Shown here piece by piece: positions 9,801 through 18,197 of a stretch of DNA of 64,000 nt; position 1 is the first letter of the stretch; the number at the start of each line of letters is the position of its first letter. The notes under the pieces are model-generated. The model ran no database searches. It saw only the letters and a list, made by a program, of their open reading frames with translations, and was not told where the DNA came from. Location: assembly GCA_019352875.1 (NCBI GenBank), contig JAAAFW010000015.1, forward strand, positions 661,809-725,808, given 5' to 3'. The position numbers and the translations under genes are program-made. Source of the DNA: Pedobacter cryoconitis (GTDB lineage: Bacteria > Bacteroidota > Bacteroidia > Sphingobacteriales > Sphingobacteriaceae).

Positions 9801-9992
9801 TCTATTGGTACTGGAGCTGTAGGTGGTATGCTCATTGGTACCATTCTGGGGGTGTTTGTGATCCCGGTACTATTTATCATTTTCCAGTCCTTACAGGAAA
9901 AAATTAGTGGACCTGCAAGAAACGGTTATGAAGAAGATGACGATGAGGTCATTACAAATGAACATAAACTGATTGAACCACCAAAAGCATAA
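6816..9992 (+). CDS. RND multidrug efflux pump, HAE1 family (AcrB-like)
   Basis: 1058 residues, full length for the family. It opens with the standard FIQRPVLSTVISVIIVI first membrane helix. The proton-relay acidic pair is in GIVVDDAIVVVEAV of helix 4, and the PAEDQGT and GLLAKNGILIVEFA segments are typical of HAE1 pumps. There are twelve predicted membrane helices and two large periplasmic loops (about residues 40-330 and 560-870). It exports hydrophobic or amphiphilic compounds by proton antiport. The acidic C-terminal tail (EEDDDEV) is a small peculiarity. It is second in the operon, between adaptor and outer-membrane channel. A second, diverged copy lies at 24146-27295. Confidence 0.97.
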   Translation: MFKIFIQRPVLSTVISVIIVILGILGLISLPIAQYPDIAPPTVNVSASYTGASADVVLKSVVVPLEEQINGVENMTYMTSTSANDGTVSISIYFKVGTDPDLAAVNVQNRVSRATSLLPAEVTQAGVTVTKSQSSNLLIFSLYSDDKAYDQTFLQNYAKINLVPQIQRVTGVGNASVFGAKDYSMRIWLKPELMQQYGLIPSDITAALAEQNIEAAPGKFGENSDQSFQYVIRYKGRLTEVTEFENIVIKAAGNGQLLRLKDVAKVELGSLSYSSTIETNGKESVAMAVSQTPGSNARDVINQSKKIIEEAALTFPKGIKYTTLVDVNENLDASIDKVIHTLIEAFILVFIVVFIFLQDFRSTLVPAIAVPVAIVGTFFFLDLFGFTINLLTLFAMVLAIGIVVDDAIVVVEAVHAKLDHGYKSARKATIDAMNEISGAIISITLVMAAVFIPVTFITGSTGVFYKQFGITLAVAIILSAINALTLSPALCALLLKPHKDDEKHQSFIQRFYTAFNVAFDNVTQKYKRSVEFFAVKKWIVIGAILIAASGLFYMMKTTPSAFVPAEDQGTIFANISLPASSSMERTAALTVKIDSIAHTIPEVQNTLRIVGQNFTAGSGSAYSMVILKLKTWNDRKRTVDDIVKELFGKTAGIREASIFFISPPTIQGFGQSGGFEFQLQDKGGHSTADFYKVNQDFLAKLNQRPEIQYATTSFNPNFPQYMMDVNLDKCKDAGVSVNTVLQTMQGYYGGLYASNFNKFGKQYRVMVQADNQYRANPQGLNKIFVRNSAGVMSPITEFVKMTRVYGPESITRFNLFSSIAITGAPNAGFSSGDAIKAIQEVAAENLPAGYGYDFSGLTREELASGSETIFIFILCLVFVYFLLSAQYESYILPFAVLLSIPFGLAGAYLFSIIFKLDSNIYLQISLIMLIGLLAKNGILIVEFALERRRNGMPVVQAAIEGAVARLRPILMTSFAFIFGLMPLMFSTGAGAIGNKSIGTGAVGGMLIGTILGVFVIPVLFIIFQSLQEKISGPARNGYEEDDDEVITNEHKLIEPPKA

Positions 9993-10012
9993 CCGATTTT
10001 AATTTAGAAAAC

Positions 10013-11419
10013 ATGATTCAAAGATATAATAAACAGGTTTTTGCTTTACTGATTGGAGCTGCTTTTCTAAGTTCCTGTGCGGTAACCAAAACTTATGAGC
10101 GTCCGTCTGTAAAAACCGAAGGGGTATACAGGGAACAGGTTTCAGCAGATTCTGTAACTATGGCTAACATGCCATGGCAGAGTGTATTTGCAGATGAAAA
10201 ACTCAAAGTGCTGATTCAGAAAGGACTTGAGCAAAATGTAGACCTTAAAAATGCAATTCAAAATATATTACAGGCACAAGCCACTTTAAGGCAGAGCAAG
10301 CTTGCCTATTTGCCTACGCTGAGTGCAGATGCGAATGTGACTAGAAGTAAACAGTCGGAGGCCGGCCTGAATTTTCCCGAAGGTATAAATATCAACACCC
10401 TGACAAATACTTATAAGTTATCATTAAGTACGTCCTGGGAAGCGGATATCTGGGGTAAATTGAGTAGTAGTAAAAGAGCAGCATTAGCTAAATACCTGGG
10501 CACGGACGCGGCCAAAAGAGCCGTTCAGACTCAGCTTATCGCTGATATTGCCAATAATTACTTCAGTTTATTAGCCCTGGATCAGCAGTTAGCTATCACC
10601 AATGAAACGCTGAAAAGCAGGATCGCAACAGTTGAAACCATGAAAATGCTCAAGCAAGGCGCTGTAGTAAATGGAGCGGCTGTTGTGCAAAGTGAAGCTA
10701 ATCGCTATGCTGCGGAAGTTTCCATTCCGGATTTGAAAAGAAGTATCAGAGAAACGGAAAATGCCTTAAGCATTTTGCTTGGAGAAGCGCCGGCACGTAT
10801 CGATAGAACCACACTGGCTGTACAGGTAAGTCCTGCTAATCTGGCAATCGGTATCCCTGCGCAATTGCTGCAAAACCGTCCAGATGTTCAACAGGCAGAG
10901 TATGCGTTTAAGAGTGCTTTTGAAAATACGAATCTCGCCCGGACTTATTTCTATCCAAGCTTAACTTTAACAGCCAGCGGTGGATTCTCTAATCTGGAAC
11001 TCAAAAATTTCTTTGATCATTCGGTTTTCTATAATCTGGTCGGCGGACTTACACAACCGATTTTTAACCAGGGATTAAACAAGGCAAGACTAACAACTGC
11101 TCAATCGCAGCAAATACAAGCGCTCAATAATTTTCAGCAGAGTTTACTTGTAGCCGGCCAGGAAGTTTCTAATGCATTGTATGCCTATCAGACAGCCGAA
11201 GAAAAGCAAGGAGCAAGAGCAAAGCAAATTGCGGCACTAGTCAAATCTGTAGACTATACAGAAGAATTACTGAGATATAGCTCTGCAACAAACTATACAG
11301 ACGTGCTCACCTCTGAGCAGAGTTTGCTTGCTGCACAGCTAAGTGGAGTGAGTGACAGGCTACAGCAATTACAAGCGGTAGTCAGTCTATATAAGGCGTT
11401 AGGTGGTGGATGGAAGTAG
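10013..11419 (+). CDS. Outer-membrane efflux channel lipoprotein (TolC/OprM, NodT family)
   Basis: 468 residues. A lipobox FLSSC near residue 24 indicates lipid anchoring, as in OprM. The protein has the two OEP repeats of the family: long Gln/Ala-rich helices, the SWEADIWGK element near residue 140 and PAQLLQNRPDVQQAE near residue 285. It forms the trimeric channel that joins the adaptor and pump encoded just upstream (20-bp gap). The stop codon is 8 bp from the convergent LysE-type gene, and I see no hairpin in that gap. Confidence 0.95.
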   Translation: MIQRYNKQVFALLIGAAFLSSCAVTKTYERPSVKTEGVYREQVSADSVTMANMPWQSVFADEKLKVLIQKGLEQNVDLKNAIQNILQAQATLRQSKLAYLPTLSADANVTRSKQSEAGLNFPEGININTLTNTYKLSLSTSWEADIWGKLSSSKRAALAKYLGTDAAKRAVQTQLIADIANNYFSLLALDQQLAITNETLKSRIATVETMKMLKQGAVVNGAAVVQSEANRYAAEVSIPDLKRSIRETENALSILLGEAPARIDRTTLAVQVSPANLAIGIPAQLLQNRPDVQQAEYAFKSAFENTNLARTYFYPSLTLTASGGFSNLELKNFFDHSVFYNLVGGLTQPIFNQGLNKARLTTAQSQQIQALNNFQQSLLVAGQEVSNALYAYQTAEEKQGARAKQIAALVKSVDYTEELLRYSSATNYTDVLTSEQSLLAAQLSGVSDRLQQLQAVVSLYKALGGGWK

Positions 11420-11427
11420 TAATAGCC

Positions 11428-12057
11428 TTACTTTTCTGTGAGAGCGACTTTTATACCTAATATGATAAATATAAAACCGGAAGTTTTGTTCATAATCTCT
11501 TCAGCTCTTTTATGCTTGTTGAAAAGTACAGCGATTTTACTGCCCAGAAGTGCCAGTGCGGTACACCAGATGAGTGTAATCAGTAGAATTATTGAACCCA
11601 GTATAAAATATGGAGCCGGGCTATTTATGGCAGCGTGGTTAACGAACTGGGGGAGGAAGGCAAGGAAGAAAATGGCAATTTTAGGGTTTAGCACATCACT
11701 GAGAAAAGCGGTGTAAAACATCTTGAAATTACTTCCTGATTTTGCTTTCGCCACAAGTTCAGTTTGTGCTGATTTTGCAGTAATAGATTTATATCCGATA
11801 TAAATTAAATATGCTGCGCCAAGATATTTAATGAGGCTGTAAGCAAAAGCAGACTTTGCCAGAATAAGTGACAAGCCGAAAGTGGCAGCAGAAGTATGTA
11901 TCAATAAACCCATACTAACACCGATGGCAGAATACAAACCCGCAGTTTTACCTTTAGAAATACTTCTGGTTAATACCATAATTGTATCTACACCAGGGCT
12001 GATTACAACGATTATAGCCGTTAATATAAAAGCGGAAAGATTTTCTATACCATACAT
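11428..12057 (-). CDS. LysE/RhtB-family amino-acid exporter
   Basis: 209 residues from the ATG at 12057, which gives the family-typical start MYGIENLSAFILTAI; a TTG at 12081 would add eight hydrophilic residues and looks less likely. The conserved SPGVDTIMVLTRSISKGKTAG stretch lies near residue 23. Five or six hydrophobic helices follow, including SDVLNPKIAIFFLAFLPQFV in the middle. The family exports amino acids or related small metabolites by proton antiport. It stands alone and converges on the RND operon. The exported compound is unknown. Confidence 0.92.
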   Translation of the reverse strand: MYGIENLSAFILTAIIVVISPGVDTIMVLTRSISKGKTAGLYSAIGVSMGLLIHTSAATFGLSLILAKSAFAYSLIKYLGAAYLIYIGYKSITAKSAQTELVAKAKSGSNFKMFYTAFLSDVLNPKIAIFFLAFLPQFVNHAAINSPAPYFILGSIILLITLIWCTALALLGSKIAVLFNKHKRAEEIMNKTSGFIFIILGIKVALTEK

Positions 12058-12190
12058 ATGCGGATGATTTGTTTGTTTCAAATATAAAATTTTGTGGCAT
12101 AAATTAAGATTTTTGTAATCTTGAGTTCAGATTATATCATGCAACCAGGCTAAACTAAAATGTTGGGCTGTTATAACTAAGATTAATTGG

Positions 12191-12198
12191 TAAATTTG
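12191..12198 (+). promoter_or_regulatory. Putative -7 promoter element for the sensor kinase gene
   Basis: TAAATTTG matches TAnnTTTG and lies 29 bp before the ATG at 12228. A TTG at 12163 is somewhat too far upstream for an ideal -33 box, so this is tentative. Confidence 0.35.
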
Positions 12199-12227
12199 AA
12201 CTCTTTATTCTTTTCCGGAACGACTCC

Positions 12228-13976
12228 ATGAAAAATATCCTCACCAATAAACCAGGGGAAACCTCCAATAATCTGCGTAAAGTATTTATACTTTTTTTGG
12301 CATTTACGTTTTTAATGGCTGCAGGCTCATTATTGCTCCGGCACTCTATTTTTCAAAAACTGCACATACTCAGTGATAAGTTAAGGGAACATGCACCGGG
12401 GCAGGAAATCAGTAATATTCTGCTGGACCTGAATGGTGCCGAAAGTGATTTTCAGCAGGCAATTCTATCCGGAGAAAATGAAAAGCTCGAAGATTATAAG
12501 ACTAAGGTTAACAATACCTTTATTCAAATAGAAGCTATTCTAAAGAAGTATGATCTGGACAGCGGTCAGGTACTCGCTAAAAGCAAAGATAGAATCGGAG
12601 AATCCTTTGAACAGAAAATTCAACTTTCCAACCAGGTTTTTGGTCTTAAACACAATTTTGACTCCTTGCTGAAAATTACAACAATTCAGAAAATCTCCGG
12701 GGCCTCATCAAATGATATACTTGGTAAATACCAAGTTAAACGCAGCATAAAAGGTACGGTCTCAAAGGCAGATACATCCGTCAGGGTCATCAACGCAGAG
12801 CCCGGGAAAAAGGGATTGTTCAAGCGCTTACAAGATGCGATTGCAAATAAACAAGAGGGCGGGCAGTCTGTGAAAGTAGTGACGGTTAACCGGGAAAAAG
12901 AAATCAGAGATTCTATAAACAGAACACTGGCGCATCGGGATTATAGCTCGCAGGGTGGATTGCTCCGAAAATTAAATGAAGAGAACAGCCGTCTCGCAAA
13001 ATCTAATCAGCAGCTTATTTCAACAAATCTAAGCCTGGTGATCGGGTTGCATGAACTGGTGCAGCAGCTGAAAGATATTCACCTGACTGAATGGGAGCAA
13101 ACCCGTACAGAAATGTTAAACCAATACCAGTCCGCTACTGAAGATATGAACACTTTTACGGGAGTGGCCGTACTCATGGTGTTAATCTTTATCGTGCTGT
13201 TAATTATCTATATCCGGAAGGCAGGTAAAGCAGAAGATAACTACCTTCTTGAGAATGAACGTGCTGTTGCACTCGCAGAGCAGAAGTCGGAGATGCTGGC
13301 CATTATGAGTCATGAAATCAGAAATCCTTTGACTGCGATTACAGGTATCATTTACCTGTTAAACCGATCTGAAATGACGGAAGACCAGAAGAAAAAACTC
13401 AATTCGATCAATTTGTCTTCCAACATGCTGATGGAGACCGTAAACGACATTCTGGACGTCAGCAAAATTGATAACCAAAAAGCAGGTGCACTGCACATTG
13501 TTTCATTTCAGCCTTGCGTGGAAATTAATGAAACGATTGCCGCAATGAGTTTCTCTGCAGAAAAGAAGCATATTAAACTACAAGCTGAATTTATCGGGAA
13601 CCAGGAGACTACCGTAAAAGGGGATCCATTTAGATTGAAACAGATTATGATTAACCTGCTTAATAATGCGGTCAAATACACAGATCAGGGTGGAGTAACA
13701 GTAAAAGTGACAATCAACTCAACTGGTAATACAGAGTTGCTGACAGTTAGCATAATTGATACAGGAATAGGAATTCCAAAAGAGCAGCAGGGAAAATTAT
13801 TTACGCGCTACTACCAGGCAAACCGGTCGGCTGGAAAGCCAGGCACAGGTCTTGGACTTTATATATGCCAACAATTGATACAGATTCAAAAGGGGAGTAT
13901 CAGCGTGGAAAGTGAAGCGGGGAAAGGGTGTCATTTCAAATTTGAGATTCCTTATGCAGTTGATAAACGAGATTAA
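12228..13976 (+). CDS. Transmembrane sensor histidine kinase (HisKA/HATPase_c)
   Basis: 582 residues. A membrane helix lies near residues 22-43 and a second near residues 310-330, enclosing a periplasmic or helical sensory region of about 270 residues with no recognised domain. It contains a CHASE3-like helical stretch (LNGAESDFQQAILSGE). The H box is AIMSHEIRNPLTAI with the phospho-acceptor at about His362. The N box is NLLNNAVKYT near residue 480, followed by DTGIGIP and GTGLGLYI. There is no receiver domain and no response regulator next door, so it is an orphan kinase in this window. Its partner is unknown. Confidence 0.92.
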   Translation: MKNILTNKPGETSNNLRKVFILFLAFTFLMAAGSLLLRHSIFQKLHILSDKLREHAPGQEISNILLDLNGAESDFQQAILSGENEKLEDYKTKVNNTFIQIEAILKKYDLDSGQVLAKSKDRIGESFEQKIQLSNQVFGLKHNFDSLLKITTIQKISGASSNDILGKYQVKRSIKGTVSKADTSVRVINAEPGKKGLFKRLQDAIANKQEGGQSVKVVTVNREKEIRDSINRTLAHRDYSSQGGLLRKLNEENSRLAKSNQQLISTNLSLVIGLHELVQQLKDIHLTEWEQTRTEMLNQYQSATEDMNTFTGVAVLMVLIFIVLLIIYIRKAGKAEDNYLLENERAVALAEQKSEMLAIMSHEIRNPLTAITGIIYLLNRSEMTEDQKKKLNSINLSSNMLMETVNDILDVSKIDNQKAGALHIVSFQPCVEINETIAAMSFSAEKKHIKLQAEFIGNQETTVKGDPFRLKQIMINLLNNAVKYTDQGGVTVKVTINSTGNTELLTVSIIDTGIGIPKEQQGKLFTRYYQANRSAGKPGTGLGLYICQQLIQIQKGSISVESEAGKGCHFKFEIPYAVDKRD

Positions 13977-14031
13977 GGAGACGCCTTAGACGATCTTAAC
14001 CTACATCAAGGCCAGACTGCCTATAGTTTCT

Positions 14032-14039
14032 TAATTTTG
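14032..14039 (+). promoter_or_regulatory. Putative -7 promoter element for the first luciferase-like gene
   Basis: TAATTTTG fits TAnnTTTG and lies 24 bp before the start codon. An unusually good Shine-Dalgarno, AAGGAG at 14054-14059, sits 4 bases before the ATG at 14064 and supports that start. Confidence 0.4.
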
Positions 14040-14063
14040 AATAAATAAAAAACAAGGAGAATT

Positions 14064-15098
14064 ATGGAACTAGGAATTGGAATGTTTGGCGATTTATCAT
14101 TTGATCCGCAGACCGGGAAACCACGTCAGGCAGGTGTTAAACTTCATGAGATTCTGGAGCAGATTAAACTGGCCGATGAAATTGGACTGGATGTATTTGG
14201 TTTGGGCGAACACCATCGTCCCGACTATGCTGTCTCTTCTCCGGAAATCGTTTTGGCAGCCGCTGCAAGTATCACAAAAAATATAAAACTAACGAGTACT
14301 GTAACAGTATTAAGTTCTGCTGAACCTGTAAAAGTATATCAGGATTTTTCTACTATAGATTTGATTTCTGGCGGGCGTGCTGAAATTGCTGTTGGTCGTG
14401 GCAGCTTTATTGAGTCCTTCCCATTATTTGGATATGACCTTAAAGATTATGATCAGCTTTTTGAAGAAAAACTGGACCTGTTGTTAAATATTAATAATAA
14501 TGAAGTGGTGAACTGGTCTGGGAAATTACGTGCTCCACTAATTAACCAGTCTGTATTGCCAAGAGCGACAAACGGCGGAAAACTGCCAATTTGGATTGCT
14601 GTTGGTGGTACGCCGGAATCAGTTTTGAGAGCTGCCAGATTAGGGTTACCATTAATTGTTGCCATTATAGGGGGCATGCCGAAGCAGTTTCAGCCATTAA
14701 TTGAATTCTATAAAACTGAATATATTAAGAATGGCCACGACGTGAACCAAATGCAGATCGGTATTCATTCGCATACATTTATGAGTGAGGAAAGTGCAGC
14801 TATAGATCAATATTATTCAAATTATGCTTCACAGATGAATAGAATTGGTTCCAGCAGGGGCTGGCCTCCATATAGTAAAGCACAATATGACGGTGGAAAG
14901 TCTAAAGAAGGGGCATTGTTTATCGGGTCACCAGAGCAGGTGACGGACAAAATCTTATACATGCATGAGTTATTCGGGATCACCCGTTTTATCGGACATA
15001 TGGATGTCGGAGATCCTTCACATGCCGACATGATGAAAGCTATTGAATTATTCGGGACTAAAGTGGCCCCTGCAGTAAGAAAAGCTTTAGCTTATTAG
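14064..15098 (+). CDS. LLM-class flavin-dependent oxidoreductase
   Basis: 344 residues, a complete bacterial luciferase-like TIM barrel. Recognisable elements are the N-terminal strand MELGIGMFGDLSF, GLDVFGLGEHHRPDYAVSSP near residue 45 (the EHH segment of the flavin-substrate cleft), ISGGRAEIAVGRGSF near residue 105 and WIAVGGTPESVLRAA near residue 175. The family uses reduced FMN or F420 to oxidise aldehydes, alkanes or other small organics; the substrate cannot be read from sequence. It has its own SD and a strong terminator, so it is a single-gene unit. It converges on a second LLM gene from a different subgroup. Confidence 0.93.
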   Translation: MELGIGMFGDLSFDPQTGKPRQAGVKLHEILEQIKLADEIGLDVFGLGEHHRPDYAVSSPEIVLAAAASITKNIKLTSTVTVLSSAEPVKVYQDFSTIDLISGGRAEIAVGRGSFIESFPLFGYDLKDYDQLFEEKLDLLLNINNNEVVNWSGKLRAPLINQSVLPRATNGGKLPIWIAVGGTPESVLRAARLGLPLIVAIIGGMPKQFQPLIEFYKTEYIKNGHDVNQMQIGIHSHTFMSEESAAIDQYYSNYASQMNRIGSSRGWPPYSKAQYDGGKSKEGALFIGSPEQVTDKILYMHELFGITRFIGHMDVGDPSHADMMKAIELFGTKVAPAVRKALAY

Positions 15099-15192
15099 TT
15101 TACCAATGGCTGGAGAGAATTTCGAGATTGTTGAGTTGAAAGATCTAGTTGGTAAATAACCTCTTTATACTTGCGAATAGTTTTAATATAAG

Positions 15193-15233
15193 GAAGGAGA
15201 TACAAGCAGATCCGTTTGTATCTCCTTCTTTTT
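15193..15233 (+). terminator. Strong Rho-independent terminator between the two luciferase-like genes
   Basis: A perfect 13-bp stem (15193-15205 with 15216-15228) and a 10-nt loop are followed by five Ts. It ends the rightward gene, whose stop codon is 95 bp upstream. Confidence 0.85.
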
Positions 15234-15235
15234 GA

Positions 15236-16205
15236 TCAAGACTTAAATTCTGGCAGAATATAAGTCGCAATTTCCTCAATTGCTTCTTCTACAGGGCGTG
15301 AGTTTCTTCTTAATTGCAGCGCCATATGTGTAATACCGGCTGACTGATAGTCGTAAAAGAAGTTCTTTTAGTTTGTTTCTACCTAATGAACCACCAAATC
15401 TGTGAGGTATAAGTGCTGCATTTGGATCTTCAACAAGATTGAGATGAAATGCTGTGATAAAAGGCTTTGCAGGAAGCTGCAGCCGATGTACAGTATTATT
15501 CCATTCTTTTGCAAGATCTGCGGATTCAGCTACGTTTCTTGGGTAATTGAACCAACCTTGCATGTTCATTGCAATCCACTCGAGTGTCTGTTGGCCATAT
15601 CCAGCCATAATTAATGGTATAGTTTCCTGTGTTGGTTTTGGGTATACTTCTGCTCCCGGATTTATTCCAGTGTAATACTGATGCAAATAGCCATTTTCTT
15701 TCCATACATGTTTCATCAGATCAATACCCTTTCGGAAACGCTCTGCCCGATTTTCATAGTTTTTACCGAACAAGGGGAATTCAATTGCCCTGTCACCTAA
15801 ACCCAACCCCATCAATAACCGCCCTTCTGAAAGAAGATCTATGCTGGCTGCAGATTTCGCCGTCAGTAAAGGTTCGCGGATAGGTAATACAATTGCTGCA
15901 GTGCCCAGCAAGATGTTTTTAGTTATTCCGGAAAGATAGCCTAAATAGGAAAATGCTTCAAATTGCTGTGCAGCATCTCCAAATGATGGATCGTATACTG
16001 GCACATCCCGCATCCATAAGGCTGCATAACCTAGATCGTCGACCATTTTTGCCAGCTTCGCATGTATAGCTATATCTGGTACACCGAACGGCCTGCCGTC
16101 TTGTTTACGTTTGATATCACCGGCTAAGGCCCAGTCATTATCCAGTGGGAGCTCCAGTCCGATAGTCAGTTTACCCTGTTGCCCGATTTTTTCTATTTTA
16201 TTCAT
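15236..16205 (-). pseudogene. LLM-class oxidoreductase with a frameshift near its 3' end
   Basis: The open frame from the ATG at 16205 runs to a stop at 15276 (309 residues) and is a normal luciferase-like protein up to about residue 280 (PFGVPDIAIHAKL, LWMRDVPVYDPSF, LLMGLGLGDR). After GRNKLKE the frame turns into Ser/Arg/Lys-rich sequence. One frame over, starting at the AAAA run near 15367-15370, the expected family C terminus reads on: FFYDYQSAGITHMALQLRRN, then EEAIEEIATYILPEF, stopping at 15236. One extra base in the A run explains this: 970 bp is one base more than 323 codons. It is either a real inactivating or contingency frameshift, or a sequencing error. It is the last gene of the leftward run from the LysR gene. 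Confidence 0.8.
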
Positions 16206-16214
16206 TGTGTTTAG

Positions 16215-17003
16215 TTAAAATAAAACGATACCTATAACCACACCCGCAGTATTCCGTATCGGGTTCCAGGTAGGTGCAAAGGACACTGGGATAGTATGCC
16301 TTCCAAATGCGATGCTTTTACTCGCTGTGACACCCAATGTTGCGATACCGGAACGATTGCCGTAAAAATTGTTTTGCTGTCCGTTTAGTGCAAAGACTCC
16401 ACCCGCAAAGAAATCGAGACGGACAGTATTTAATATTACCGGGTAACTGAGTTGCAGGTAGGTCGAATATCTGTTTTTCCCATTTCTTACCGGATCGCTG
16501 CCGCCGGTAGCTACAGAGTCTCCACTTAGAACATCTCTGTCCCGGCCTGCAATAATTGTACTCCAGGCTATATCTAGCGGGAACTTTTTGGATATTGTAT
16601 AACCGATTGTTGCATCTATGAAGTGTCTGGTCGTACTTGCCCTATAATCAAAAATGTTTGTTTTTAGTGGAAGTGTCTTTGAAGAATTGAAGATGTCATA
16701 CAAAACAATTCTGGCATTTTTATATTGATAAGAAGCGAAATAGTCAAGCTGGCGATACTCACCGTTTAATCCGGAACTTCCTCTTGCACCGATTTTCAAT
16801 CTGCCGCTTTTATCTGTAAAATTAACGATGCCGAGCAGGTAAGGAGATGTGGTTATTTCCAGTCCCCTCCATAAATGCATACTTTTTAGTTGCAGGTGTA
16901 CTTCTATAGGTTTATAAGTTGTATCTGGTTTTTCCTGTGCATCAACCTGGTTGACAGTTATCAAAAACAGAAGGGTAGAAAGTACAATAATTGTATTTTT
17001 CAT
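16215..17003 (-). CDS. Predicted outer-membrane beta-barrel protein, function unknown
   Basis: 262 residues with a clear signal peptide (MKNTIIVLSTLLFLI, cleavage near VDAQ). The rest is rich in alternating polar and hydrophobic strands and aromatic residues (LQLKSMHLWRGLEI, YSTYLQLSYPVIL, LDFFAGGVFAL) and ends with SFAPTWNPIRNTAGVVIGIVLF, whose last residue is Phe. This is the usual signature of an outer-membrane barrel. I do not recognise a functional family. It begins 66 bp after the MRJP-like gene stops, with a hairpin between them, and is followed 9 bp later by the luciferase-like gene. Confidence 0.75.
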   Translation of the reverse strand: MKNTIIVLSTLLFLITVNQVDAQEKPDTTYKPIEVHLQLKSMHLWRGLEITTSPYLLGIVNFTDKSGRLKIGARGSSGLNGEYRQLDYFASYQYKNARIVLYDIFNSSKTLPLKTNIFDYRASTTRHFIDATIGYTISKKFPLDIAWSTIIAGRDRDVLSGDSVATGGSDPVRNGKNRYSTYLQLSYPVILNTVRLDFFAGGVFALNGQQNNFYGNRSGIATLGVTASKSIAFGRHTIPVSFAPTWNPIRNTAGVVIGIVLF

Positions 17004-17024
17004 GTCAAGGTTTCTAAGAAAATA

Positions 17025-17062
17025 CCCGTGTTCAACTGCGTGCGCATGGTCGTGAACACGGG
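17025..17062 (-). terminator. Hairpin terminator after the MRJP-like gene
   Basis: Ten-bp perfect arms CCCGTGTTCA (17025-17034) and TGAACACGGG (17053-17062) with an 18-nt loop. Read leftward, the stem is followed by TATTTTCTT. It lies 8 bp after the MRJP-like stop and would separate it, at least partly, from the next gene. Confidence 0.6.
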
Positions 17063-17069
17063 AATATTT

Positions 17070-18191
17070 CTACTTGTTTATTTTGATTTTAAGGACATAA
17101 TAAGGTGGGTTGCTTACGTCTTTATTATTGTTTAGCCAGCCTGTGTGATGCAGCTGATTGGCAACTATGTATAAATATCCGTCAGGTGATAAGGCAACTC
17201 CGTCCGGCCAGGAAAGAAGGGTTTTGTCCTGAGCAAGTATGGTATATCCTTTTGGTGTGACCACGCCGACCGCATTGTTTTCGATGTCAGTTACATAGAC
17301 TTCTCCCTTACTGCCGACCTTAAAACCATCTGTTTTAGGTTTTTCTGCATAGAATTCTATTGCTTTAGATAAATCTTTATCCGCCAGCCTTTCATTTGCA
17401 ACTGCTGCTGCCGGAATACGGAAAATTTGATGTGCTCCCATAGCACCGAAATAAATCCATTTCATTTCCGGATCAATTGATATGGGATTAAGTGGATATT
17501 TTGGCTCGTAAACACTGCCGTCCGGATAGGTATGGCTTACCTTCTGGCCATCTATAATAACAGGCTCGTTTAAAGATTGAAAAGATGCGTCATTTTCCAG
17601 GATTCTTCGGCTGTATCCGGTTTTAAAATCAATAACTACAAAAGCAGGTACCGGAGGAAGAACAAGCCCGTCAATCGACATATCCGCTATAACTGCCTGT
17701 TGATTTTTAAGGTCGATAACAAAATCCTGAAGAAATGAAGTTGGGCGCAGGACTGCATCCGGCAATGGGTAGACATGAGCTAATTTTCTAGTTTTAATGT
17801 CCCATCCTATGAGTTTAGGCGCTTGTTTCGGGCTTGCATTTTTATTACCCATATCCAATACCCAAAGTATATTATCTGAGGATACTTGAATTCCAATTGT
17901 AGAATTAATACCTCTCAATGACTGACCTTTTGGTTTCATAATCCAGGAAGTATCAGGAAAATTAACAGCTGTCCCATTAGCGAGTATTTCTTTAACCATA
18001 TATTTGGTCTCGCCCAATGCACTCATAGTTACGAATACTCTCCCTTCGGGAGATACGGCAACATTCCCGGGTCTTTCTGAAGGAAATGAGGAAACAATTT
18101 GTAGTTCAGGTTTTTTCTGAGCATTTGCTGCGGAGTTAATAAACTGAAGCAAGCCCATTGTGGCAATAATTGCCATTGATATATTTTTCAT
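17070..18191 (-). CDS. MRJP/Yellow-family protein (L-dopachrome tautomerase-related)
   Basis: 373 residues with a signal peptide ending near ANAQ (residue 24), so exported. The body is a six-bladed beta-propeller of the major royal jelly/Yellow type: FPSERPGNVAVSPEGRVFVT at the first blade, RGINSTIGIQVSSDNILWVLDMG, VIADMSIDGLVLPPVPAFVVID, and SWPDGVALSPDGYLYIVANQ near the C terminus. Bacterial members are often annotated by similarity to L-dopachrome tautomerase, but biochemical proof is scarce. An exported sugar-, lactone- or quinone-acting role is possible. It follows an ABM-domain monooxygenase gene by 6 bp, so the two are very likely co-expressed. Confidence 0.85.
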   Translation of the reverse strand: MKNISMAIIATMGLLQFINSAANAQKKPELQIVSSFPSERPGNVAVSPEGRVFVTMSALGETKYMVKEILANGTAVNFPDTSWIMKPKGQSLRGINSTIGIQVSSDNILWVLDMGNKNASPKQAPKLIGWDIKTRKLAHVYPLPDAVLRPTSFLQDFVIDLKNQQAVIADMSIDGLVLPPVPAFVVIDFKTGYSRRILENDASFQSLNEPVIIDGQKVSHTYPDGSVYEPKYPLNPISIDPEMKWIYFGAMGAHQIFRIPAAAVANERLADKDLSKAIEFYAEKPKTDGFKVGSKGEVYVTDIENNAVGVVTPKGYTILAQDKTLLSWPDGVALSPDGYLYIVANQLHHTGWLNNNKDVSNPPYYVLKIKINK

Positions 18192-18197
18192 TTGATT

